The notes under the pieces were generated by a model. It was not told the DNA's origin. It saw nothing but the letters and a program-made list of their open reading frames with translations, and searched no databases. 64,000 nucleotides of DNA from Pictodentalium vernedei. Lineage: Eukaryota > Mollusca > Scaphopoda > Dentaliida > Dentaliidae. The translations under genes and the position numbers were made by a program. This document shows, piece by piece, positions 55,895 through 64,000 of the stretch (its first letter is position 1; the number at the start of each line of letters is the position of its first letter). The DNA is taken from positions 57,850,577-57,914,576 of the forward strand of contig CM062289.1 in NCBI GenBank assembly GCA_031216915.1. The letters are read 5' to 3'.

Positions 55895-56180
55895 TATGTC
55901 TGGGGTTGGACGTGCCTAATTTGGATGACCTCGCGGATGACGTCATGTTGGGTTGTATTGGTAGCCCGTGTGAGCGGCTATGTTGTGACGCCATTACATC
56001 AGTGATACGTGGTGTTTGCGCATGCGTGGCGCGTATTGTTGCGATTGTGTTCCCGTCGTCCATTTTGTACACTGGAGGCCGCCATCTTGATTTCTATGAT
56101 GCCATGAGGTTGCTATGTGATCCAAAACCCTCTAATAGGACAGAGGTATGTTTAGAGGATGTGTTCCTTGGTATAAGAGT
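55895..56180 (+). repeat. Dispersed repeat R2, copy 2
   Basis: CGTGTGAGCGGCTATGTTGT, GTGATACGTGGTGTTTGCGC and ACTGGAGGCCGCCATCTTGA match 46640-46960 in the same orientation. Confidence 0.88.
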
Positions 56181-56385
56181 AAATTTAATTGCCCAAAACA
56201 ACCCGACAATCCTCCCAAATCACCAAATTAAACCCAAAACTACCGAAACGAACTTTATTTGGTCCGAATTTCGCCATTTGGGCTTACAAGAGCAGCACGT
56301 ATTGCTATAAGGCACGTTCCACTGTATAAGAGTCTATCTAATTACCCAAATAGACCCGACATTCACTACAAATCACCAAAAACTA

Positions 56386-56511
56386 CGAGCTCGTGCCAAT
56401 GGGGGGGGGGGGGGAGGGGCTGGTCACATGATATGGTTTTGTGGAAATGTTTTTCAAAATTGGGGAAAAAATGAAAAACAAATGTTGATACCATGTGTTT
56501 TCTTCAACGGG
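56386..56511. repeat. Right half of the split TTAA-type MITE
   Basis: See the half at 55003-55097. A run of 14 G lies at 56401-56414, within the arm. Confidence 0.6.
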
Positions 56512-56515
56512 TTAA

Positions 56516-56759
56516 CCCTTTACCTAACGTAACGGAAAAAAACCGGCCAGTGCTATTCTCAAGAATCGCCAATTAATTTTCATTATTTTTTTCATTTTTT
56601 GTCTGAAAAACATTCGTTATGACCCATCGTTGGAACGAGCTCGTCGAGCTCGTTCCAATGAGGGATCATTACCTATGTTTTGGGGACAAAAAATGAAAAG
56701 AATTAGTTATTCAAGAATTGTTTTGCAAGTTTAGTCGGCTTTTTAAGTTAGCTAAAGGG
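56516..56759. mobile_element. TTAA-type foldback MITE (subfamily b)
   Basis: TTAA at 56512-56515 and 56760-56763; starts CCCTTTACCTAACGTAACGG, central arms GTTGGAACGAGCTCG / CGAGCTCGTTCCAA, ends GCTAAAGGG. Its left TTAA also ends the split MITE half. Confidence 0.92.
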
Positions 56760-56836
56760 TTAAAATATGTTCGTGATAAATTGGTCAAATAAGACAATGT
56801 GAACGGTAAAATGTGAACAATAAACCATCAATTATA

Positions 56837-58396
56837 CTACTCAAAGTTTGCTAAGCACCAAGTATATCCAACTACCTGTTTTACGTTTTTGTTGAAATAT
56901 TGTAATAAAAAGTGTATATATTTTTTATTTAATTATATCTTTAATGATTTAAGTACAGAAATTAAGATTTTGTTTGTGTTTGACATTATTTTCTAGTTTT
57001 TGAATACGATAACCATGGAAAATTGATATTATTGGTAAAAGAGGAAATTTTTCAAATTTGCCAAAAAGTTGACGGAGCGAACTGGTATGGGTTCAATGTC
57101 GAGTATGAGACCCATTGATGTTAATTACAGCTTGACAACGCCTTCTCATGCTCCCAATCACGTTCCCGATGGTCCTTTCTGGAATGTTGATCCATTCTTG
57201 GACCATCATGGCACCAAGCTCCTGGACACCTCTTGGCTGGACTGGATGGGCTAAAATTGCAAGCTGCAACTCATTCCAGACGTGTTCGATTTGATTGCGA
57301 TCAGCGGATCTTGCTGGCCAGTCCATACGATCAATCCCCTCTCTCTGTCGGTACTCCCCGACAGCATGGGCAATATGAGGACGGGCATTATCGTCCATCA
57401 GAATGAATCTATCACCCACTGCACCTGCATACAATTTGACGTGGACATCCAGGATCTCATGAATATACCGCTGTGCAGTCAATGTACCACGTTCATGGAC
57501 ACAGAGCTCTGTACGTCCATCCCTGCTGATGCCGCCCCAGACCATGATTGACCCTCCACCATAGCGGTCATGCTCAGCAAAGTTTGCTGCATGGAATCGC
57601 TCTCCTGGTTTTCTCCATACCCTAGAACGCCTAGCTGTGTGGTCTAAGCAGTACCTTGACTCATCTGTAAAAAGGACTGGTCGCCAATCTTCCCTGGTCC
57701 ACCCAACGTGGTCCATGGCCCATTCATATCCTGCCTGGCGGTGGGTCTGGGACAGCGGAATGCGAATATAAGGTCTTCTCGATGGGAGACCACATTCGTG
57801 CAACCTTGCCCGGATAGTCTGCGTCGAAACATTTACCCCGGATGCATTCTGAAGGTCACGGCGAAGCTGGATTGCTGTGGCAAAGCCGTTCCTACGGGCC
57901 TGAATGATCAAAAACCGGTCGTCAGCTGCGGATGTTGCCCTGTCTATGCCACCACCATGCCGTCTTACTGGTGTACCACACTGCTGAAATCTTGCCCAGA
58001 CTCTGGTGATCACCGTCTGGTGCACACCAAGGGCATCACCAACCTGGCGATGGGTAGCCCCGTGCTCCACCTTCCGTACAGCCCCCCACATTTCTGCAGA
58101 CGAATGTCTTTGCCATATCCAGTCATTAAATCACAAGGGTTTGTGTTGAAATGAAGATTGAATACCCTACACGTGTCATGCACATGTAGACAGTACACGA
58201 AAACATCATGAAAATCAAGGGGTACATGCTTTCCATGACTGTCACGAAAAGTCTGCCTGTCAAGAGAGCTAATGTAAACACTAGGGACCATCTCAATACA
58301 TTCCTAAATCATATCCACCAAAAATATCGCAAATATGTCACAAGCAAATATCAAAATGATGTGTCAAATATTTGGTGCTTAGCAAACTTTGAGTAG
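56837..58396 (-). mobile_element. Tc1/mariner element family B, complete ends
   Basis: 1560 bp. CTACTCAAAGTTTGCTAAGC at the left is identical to the reversed right end (GCTTAGCAAACTTTGAGTAG) and TA occurs at 56835-56836 and 58397-58398. One transposase gene on the minus strand. A decayed sister is at 26805-28280. Confidence 0.95.
57093..58091 (-). CDS. Tc1-like transposase, near intact (family B)
   Basis: 332 codons, close to the usual length. It starts within MWGAVRKVEHG; a helix-turn-helix (THRQVGDALGVHQTVITRVW) is followed by a second DNA-binding segment (VNVSTQTIRARLHECGLPSR) and the DDE domain: VLFTDESRYCL, YGGGSIMVWGGI, ILMDDNARPHIAHA, NQIEHVWNEL, with 34 residues between the second Asp and Glu. 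It ends GSMRRRCQAVININGSHTRH. A natural start slightly upstream (ATG at about 58121) is in another frame, so a 1-bp indel near the N-terminus may have removed the first 15 or so residues. The catalytic triad is present; SADRNQIEH replaces the usual SPDLNPIEH. Confidence 0.92.
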   Translation of the reverse strand: MWGAVRKVEHGATHRQVGDALGVHQTVITRVWARFQQCGTPVRRHGGGIDRATSAADDRFLIIQARRNGFATAIQLRRDLQNASGVNVSTQTIRARLHECGLPSRRPYIRIPLSQTHRQAGYEWAMDHVGWTREDWRPVLFTDESRYCLDHTARRSRVWRKPGERFHAANFAEHDRYGGGSIMVWGGISRDGRTELCVHERGTLTAQRYIHEILDVHVKLYAGAVGDRFILMDDNARPHIAHAVGEYRQREGIDRMDWPARSADRNQIEHVWNELQLAILAHPVQPRGVQELGAMMVQEWINIPERTIGNVIGSMRRRCQAVININGSHTRH

Positions 58397-58477
58397 TATA
58401 AAGAAACTGTAGCATTCCAAAACTTATCAAACTTAACTCTCCGAGAATTAGTTAAGGTTCTATGAAAGTAAGGGAAA

Positions 58478-58642
58478 TAGAGGATATTCACGAAAATTTG
58501 ATGAATACCGAAAATATCTCGTGAGTGGCTACAAAGAAATATGAGGATCTTCACGAGCGACGCAGTCGCGAGTGAAGATCCTCATATTTCTTGTAGCCAC
58601 GAACGAGATATTTTCGGTATTCATCAAATTTTCGTGAATTTT
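58478..58642. repeat. Long palindrome, about 165 bp
   Basis: ATTCACGAAAATTTGATGAA, TACCGAAAATATCTCGT and GAAATATGAGGATCTTCACG are mirrored by CGTGAAGATCCTCATATTTC-like, ACGAGATATTTTCGGTA and TTCATCAAATTTTCGTGAAT. The loop is about 12 bp. Confidence 0.95.
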
Positions 58643-59274
58643 CTTTTTATTTAATGCTCTACGACTACAAACTCTCCAATTTGTGGCCTTTATTTGCCAT
58701 TAAGGCGCAAAATTTATGTGCCGAACCGGCGTCCATACAAAAATTACAACAACCAAACTCCAACCATTGGAATGTGTGAATATCCGCACAAAAAGTAGTC
58801 CCGTCTTATTTCTCCCCTAACTTTACGATTTACCAAGGCTGGCGAATTGAAATAATCGCAATGTGTTTCGAAGAAATAGAACAATAACAAAAAACACCAC
58901 TTTCTTATTTTCAATAACAAGACACGTCATTTTATTTTTTTTGAACTCAATGCACTGAAGACGTGTGAAGTTGAACTGAAGAAATTTGAAAGTGATTTCG
59001 GCTTTTCGCTGGAAGGTGAATGAGAAAGTCAAACTTTGAAACCGCTGATTTAATGAATTGATTTAGTCACTGTCACTATCAATTATTCGAATTCGTTTGT
59101 ATTTGGGACTCTGGAATTCATTACTGATGTGCTGACTCGTTTAAAGTACATGTGATTCGTCATCCGAACCTACGATGAAATATCGATTTCTAAATATCAT
59201 TTTGATATTTCGTTTTGCCGACCGACAGGGGAATATGACTTAATTTTTCAGCATGAATTGATGCCTGAGCATTA

Positions 59275-59575
59275 AATAAATTTGTTTACTTTTGAAATTC
59301 CTACCTATGATATTTCATTAATTCAAATTAAATACACACAAATTATACATGTGTCTAGAATACAAAGGATATATGCAATCAACTTAGAGTTGACGTCGGG
59401 CAACAATGGTTCCCGGAAGTCTGCTACCGTATTCGTACCGGTTCCTGCAAGTCTGCTACCGTATTCGTACCGGTTCCTGCAAGTCTGCTACCGCATTCGT
59501 ACCGGTTCCTGCAAATCTGCTACCGTATTCGTACCGGAACTGATAATAAAATAACATTTCAGAACTCGTGATTTG
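59275..59575 (-). repeat. Single arm related to the 28.8-kb inverted repeat, with 32-bp minisatellite
   Basis: TTTTGAAATTCCTACCTATG, AATTAAATACACACAAATTA and GCAACAATGGTTCC follow the order of the 28.8-kb left arm. Then AAGTCTGCTACCGTATTCGT...GGTTCCTGC is repeated with starts at 59417, 59449, 59481 and 59513, an exact 32-bp period. Confidence 0.88.
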
Positions 59576-60001
59576 ATTAAAAAGTTGTAAAAATGCCCCA
59601 GATATCGATTTCGCCATCTGCCCGTGGAAATTACGAATTAAGCTGCTGGAAAATAATATTTTCAATTTCAACAAATCCACATCCTGTGACCCTTCACTGG
59701 ATAGAGCTCGTTCCAATGATGTGCCACATGTATGGTTTGGTTGTAATTTTTTTTAAAAATTAAGTAAAATTTGATATCGTGTCCGTTGGGAACAGAGTTG
59801 AAAGCTGTAGTTGGAAAAGTCTGACTGGGGATGGGGTGGGGGTAATTTTCACTTGTAGTGGTGGTGGTCGGAATTTTGCATTCGGGGAGAGGGCGTGCAA
59901 TTGAAAATCTAGTGGTGGCCACTCCCTTCCTCCCCAACCCGAGGCCCCTTAGAAACTTCCCTGTAAGTGGTGATAGTGGTGAGATACGACCATATTTATT
60001 A

Positions 60002-60084
60002 TATGGGGGTAGACCAAATAATATTTTCATCGTGCAGTCTTGGGGCTGCACGTTGAAAATATTGATTGGTCTACCCCACACTTT
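60002..60084. repeat. Palindrome (copy of 11637-11712)
   Basis: GGGGTAGACCAAATAATATT / AATATTGATTGGTCTACCCC arms with loop TGCAGTCTTGGGGCTGCA. Confidence 0.88.
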
Positions 60085-60628
60085 AACTGAGTAGCCACCA
60101 TACATATGAAATTATGATGAAAATGTTCCAGAAAAGAGGCCTCTCGGTTTCAAAGGGTTATTTTTTTGTTTAAATTTACTTTTTCAGCTAGCTCGTTCCA
60201 GTAAGGGGTCTTACTATGCTAGTAAATTTGTTTATCCAATCAAATGAAGTTACTAAGAGACATAGACTCCGCAATATTAGGTTTAGGATGGCCAATAATA
60301 ATTTAATATTAGGTGCCCGTCAGCCATCTTGTTTTATCATTATATCCACACGCCTCAGCTTTTAATTTACACGTACGTACATGCTGCAGCGCAGTCGTAC
60401 AGAAGACCCGCCATATAAAATAGCCCCGTCGTATAAACAATGCATTCGATTGAATGAAACTGTTGTAATAAAATGCCAAACCAGCCCAAAACATTGCCCC
60501 TTGTTGCGTATGTAAACATCGTCTGCTTTGTTTACATTTTTCGAGAAGAGCGCATCATTTAACTATTCGTTGAGTTAACTTCCCCAATGACATTTTAGCA
60601 TGCCGTGCATAATAAATACGTTCCATTC

Positions 60629-60743
60629 GTTTAGTTGGCAGATACAGTGTCATATAAGGCGAAGAGAAAACAATATCAGTTCGCCTCACCTAATATTGTT
60701 TTCTCTTCGCCGTATATGACACTGTATCTGCCAACTAAACGCC
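60629..60743. repeat. Long palindrome
   Basis: GTTTAGTTGGCAGATACAGT and GAAGAGAAAACAATAT are mirrored by ATATTGTTTTCTCTTC and ACTGTATCTGCCAACTAAAC. Confidence 0.95.
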
Positions 60744-60842
60744 CTGTAACTTATAGTATTTGGTTTTGTTGGAATTTTTTTATTAGCTCAAATTGTAAAT
60801 AACGCGGTTGCTTGCGGGAGATTAGTTTGGTCAAGTGGTTAA

Positions 60843-61017
60843 CCCTTTACCTAACGAATCGGCCGCACATGCCGGAGTAATTTACAAATTAAGAGTTGAA
60901 AAGAATATATCATGTGACCTCCTCATTGGATCGTGCTAGTTGACACTGCTTGAAAAATTTGAAAAAAAATAGTATTTGGAATAACAAATTTGGTTATCGT
61001 CCACGTTGGATAAAGGG
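60843..61017. mobile_element. TTAA-type MITE, deleted centre (subfamily a)
   Basis: TTAA at 60839-60842; CCCTTTACCTAACGAATCGG; right end ACGTTGGATAAAGGG; TTAA at 61018-61021 is shared with the next copy. Confidence 0.9.
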
Positions 61018-61021
61018 TTAA

Positions 61022-61266
61022 CCCTTTACCTAACGTGAAAAGCAGACGACACTTGCAAAAAAAATTCTTGAATAACTAATTTTTTTCATTTTTTGTCTCA
61101 AAAACATAGGTTATGACCCCTCGTTGGAACGAGCTCGACGAGCTCGTTCCAACGAGGGGTCATAACCTATGTTTTTGAGACAAAAAATGAAAAAAAATAG
61201 TGAAAATTAATTGGCGATTTTTGAGAATAGCTCTGGCCGGTTTTGGCCGTTACGTTGGGTAAAGGA
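61022..61266. mobile_element. TTAA-type foldback MITE, perfect centre (subfamily b)
   Basis: CCCTTTACCTAACGTGAAAA, then CATAGGTTATGACCCCTCGT and its perfect mirror, ending ACGTTGGGTAAAGGA with TTAA at 61267-61270. The central palindrome (about 61081-61188) is perfect over 50 bp per arm. Its end lies 25 bp from the lectin exon donor at 61295. Confidence 0.93.
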
Positions 61267-61294
61267 TTAAGGTTCTATTTATAGCTATCTTTAC

Positions 61295-61371
61295 CTTGTA
61301 ACAATAGCCATCAGGAGATTCAACTGTATCAACTGGACACGATGTTGTACCCACGGTATGCATGCATGCCA
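61295..61371 (-). CDS. C-type lectin gene, exon 1 of those visible: entry of first CTLD
   Basis: Acceptor TCTATTTTACAG (AG at 61373-61372), donor GTAAAGATAG at 61294. The 77-bp exon reads ACMHTVGTTSCPVDTVES then PDGYCYK. C-P-x(n)-G-Y-C-Y is the extra N-terminal disulfide hairpin of long-form CTLDs. It ends in phase 0, fitting the exon at 43791, and begins in phase 1, so more coding exons lie further to the right (signal peptide or earlier domains). None was found between 61372 and 64000. Confidence 0.87.
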
Positions 61372-62050
61372 CTGTAAAATAGAAATGGATGATATTGGTA
61401 AGATATCTTTATTTAGGGGTTATTAATTGGTTAGTTTCATATCGGCCGAGATATCAACCCGAGGTAACATCATATCAGCACAAACAGTCCACCTGTCTCC
61501 AAAAACTGACAAAAGGAGGGAACGTTGCAATTGTTACTGATTCCCAGTTCCTTATTCGATATGTTATCAACCGATTTTACCTATGTGAAAGTTTTTGGAT
61601 TTGAAGGAGTAGTGCTATAAGACCCACCCAGCACTATTCACAAAAATTCTAATTCAAATTTATTATTTTTTTTTTCCAAAACATACCTTATGACCCTTCA
61701 TTATAACGGGCTCGCCGTACTCGCTCCAACGAGAGGTCACAAGCCATATTTTAGTCCAGAAAATTAGTTTTTAAGAAAATTGTTTGCAGGTATCGTCTGC
61801 GTGTCGTTTTAGGTGAAAATTAAACTTTTAAAAACACAGTGTGACTGGAAAGGGTTGTCTTGTAGAATATTATTTACAGGGTGTGGGAGAATACGTTTTC
61901 CGTTGTGGAGAGATTTATCAATAAACGTTGGAGCTATGGCGGTGATGGGTGGTCTCCAAGACCACTACTTGTCCATTGTCACTTTCTTCTGTCCTATGAT
62001 CAGTCTCTATTGTATTCATGTTTAGTATGGTGTTCTCCTAGTCTTGCACT
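61372..62050. other. Intron sequence with decayed repeat pieces
   Basis: 61525-61580 resembles one arm of the 26.0-kb palindrome; 61650-61760 is a decayed TTAA MITE centre (ACCTTATGACCCTTCATTAT). Confidence 0.55.
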
Positions 62051-62054
62051 TTAA

Positions 62055-62307
62055 CCCTTTACCTAACATAAAAAGCAGACGACACTTGCAAAACAAATTC
62101 TGGAATAACTAATTTTTTTTCATTTTTGTCTCAAAACATAGGTTATGACCCCCTCATTGGAACGAGCTCGACGAGCTCGTTCCAACGAGGGGTCATAACC
62201 TATGTTTTTGAGACAAAAAATGAAAAAATAATGAAAATTAATTGGCGATTTTTGAGAATAGCTCTGGTCGGTTTTGGCCGTGTTTGGCCCTTACCATTCA
62301 CAAAGGG
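62055..62307. mobile_element. TTAA-type foldback MITE (subfamily b)
   Basis: TTAA at 62051-62054 and 62308-62311; same internal sequence as 61022-61266, including GGCGATTTTTGAGAATAGCT. Confidence 0.93.
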
Positions 62308-62479
62308 TTAAGGCCTTGTATCATTACCATTGGCTACCACTATTCTGTGGCGCTTAGTACATTAGTGCCGCCACAGGTTCCAATCCATATTATTACATTC
62401 CACTATTGCTTGCCCGAACAACTTTTTCACACCTATTCCATGTTCCCCTAATAAGCTAACCAGCAGTTTCTGAAAAGTC

Positions 62480-64000
62480 ATCGCTCGGACGACTCGAATC
62501 CCATCGAGCAAATGAGCGACTCCACATACTGCTCTACGGACCCATCTCGGTATTTGAGGTTATCTATCACAATGCAATGCATCATTTAAGGATACCTGTT
62601 GAGGATACCTGTTTGGTATGCTTATCTGTGGATATCTGTCAACCCTTTTCGCAGGGTATTCCCTTTCCCCGCTAGTTGGGGGGAAAACAAGAACTTTTGT
62701 TATATTTAAAATTTGTTGACTTTTCTGTACACTGTTAAAGTTCGTTATTGTTTAATATTTGTTCACTTTGTTCTGTTCACGTCGATCTTTGTTGTGTTGG
62801 ATCTCCGTTTTCTCCATTTCGATCTTTGGACTGTTTCATCCTCTTCCGCCTTCTTCGATCTTTGTTATATTCAGTTCATTTTAATCTTTCCATTGTCATC
62901 ACTGGTTCTGTATTTTGATCGTTAATGGTTGTGAAGCTTTGATGTAGAATTATCTGTATCTTTGTAAGATCGGGTTGTATTGAAGAATCTTCTCGTTCTC
63001 GATCATGGTTTGGGATTCTATGACCACCCTTATGTCTCTATACTGGTCCATCGTGGCAAGCTCGTTTGGTTATCTACGCGTCGAGTGCTGTCGTTCTAGC
63101 AAGCTTTCTAGTAAACTCGGTTCAACCAATACGTACTTATCTCCCGCCGCCCTCGTTGTCGGATTATGCTTTGGCTCCATCAGCCGTTTATTCCCCGTTC
63201 CGGTCATTATTGTACGAGGCATTTCTGTTGTGATATTGGTATCCACGGGTTTCTGGTTGGTTCAGGGTTATTCCCCTGGCACGGTTTGGTTCCAATTGGT
63301 TTATTCCTTTGCGTCCTCCTCTTTTACGGGTATGTCTTAGTTCCCTTGGTGAGTGGTGCGTCCGGTGTCTTCTTAGGTTGTCCTCTTTATTAACCCTCCC
63401 TTTACCCAACGCCGACGATATCAAAATTTATTATTTTAAATATCATTTTTTTTAATTTTTCAGAAAATATCAACAAAACCATGTCATGTGACCCGTCTTT
63501 GGAACGAGCTCATTCCACAGAGGGGTCACTTGCTATGGTTTTGTTGAAATTTTCAGAAAAGTAGTGTTTTTTCTGCTGCTGCTGAATTTGCATATTACGC
63601 GCTGGATGTAGTCGATTCGTTGGGTAAAGGGTTAAACGTGTTTGGACACCTAGTGCATTGGTCGATTTAGGATCTGTGGGTCTTCTTATGTCAATAAAGA
63701 TTACATTTCTTTGTGAAAAGTTTCTGCCACTCATTCTTCACAAGTGTGATGTGATCACATTGCTGACTAAAGTAAAATGATGAAAGTTGTCGTGGTATCC
63801 TCTTGTTTATAACCTGAGAAATGGGTTGACCAGATATCCTCAGATAAGTACACAAGAGGTGACCTCAACAGGTGTCCTCAACTGATACATGGCCATGTCA
63901 TATATATCCTCAAATACATAGATGAGTCGTAGAGCAGTGTGTGGAGTAACTCGATTGAGCAGTTGCTCTAAAGTTCATTAGCACGGTGGGATTCGATTCG
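62480..64000. mobile_element. Long-terminal-inverted-repeat element, runs off the right edge
   Basis: Left arm 62480-62660: CGAATCCCATCGAGCAAATG, CTCCACATACTGCTCTACG, GTATTTGAGG, GGATACCTGTTGAGG, GGATATCTGTCAACCC. The right edge 63810-64000, reversed, gives CGAATCCCACCGTGCTAATG, CTCCACACACTGCTCTACG, GTATTTGAGG, GGACACCTGTTGAGG, GGATATCTGGTCAACCC in the same order. The interior shows no recognised protein and carries a TTAA MITE. Confidence 0.8.
63394..63631. mobile_element. TTAA-type MITE, reverse orientation (subfamily a)
   Basis: TTAA at 63390-63393 and 63632-63635; CAACAAAACCATGTCATGTG mirrored by CACTTGCTATGGTTTTGTTG, right end CGTTGGGTAAAGGG. Nested in the long-inverted-repeat element. 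Confidence 0.9.

Noticed and set aside
63005..63340. 111-codon plus-strand frame as a membrane protein
   Set aside because: Hydrophobic residues follow from T-rich sequence inside an inverted-repeat element; no conserved motif.

Overview
The window reads as a gene-poor, repeat-dense metazoan nuclear genome. Spliced exons with GT/AG borders, tRNA-derived SINEs, LINEs, Tc1/mariner, hAT-like, Mutator-like and TTAA-type DNA elements and very many foldback repeats rule out a prokaryote. Split C-type lectin exons, arrays of about 160-bp units between short conserved flanks and the SINE body suggest a lophotrochozoan, most likely a mollusc. That assignment is an inference; I cannot name a species.

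The only host gene I can support is on the minus strand and spans most of the window. Six short exons at 61371-61295, 43791-43661, 25965-25913, 19227-19060, 16972-16928 and 8773-8595 have good splice sites, and every junction phase matches. The first four build one complete C-type lectin domain (CTLD). The fifth is a 45-bp Thr/Pro-rich linker, and the sixth begins a second CTLD that runs off the left side. About 650 coding bases sit in about 53 kb, so nearly everything else listed is intronic.

Layout: 1-3061 is a tandem array of about 120-bp units with a 1583-bp higher-order duplication. 3.1-24.4 kb holds MITEs, SINEs, two hAT-like non-autonomous elements with perfect 8-bp target duplications, broken Tc1 transposases and a 1.5-kb Tc1-like element with both ends (22920-24429). 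26.8-28.6 kb has two Tc1 remnants end to end. 28.8-29.75 kb is a large inverted repeat. 31269-39920 is bounded by 27-bp inverted repeats and TTAA on both sides, and inside it sits a 5.5-kb Mutator-like element (34072-39558) with a perfect 9-bp target duplication, ends built of 22-bp repeats and a spliced transposase gene with an N-terminal zinc finger. 40.6-46.3 kb holds a Tc1 pseudogene, TTAA-type MITEs, a pogo-like MITE, a full SINE and a tandem-repeat element. 47.3-54.85 kb is a satellite complex with a clear 572-bp higher-order period, interrupted by a 4-kb LINE on the minus strand. 56.5-64 kb holds more TTAA MITEs, the best preserved Tc1-like transposon (56837-58396), long palindromes and one arm pair of a long-terminal-inverted-repeat element at the right edge.

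The elements nest in a readable order: MITE in Tc1 transposase, hAT-like element in SINE, palindrome in repeat (with an empty-site paralogue), LINE in satellite, and MULE in TTAA element. Many intronic foldbacks would be transcribed with the lectin gene and form hairpins in its pre-mRNA.
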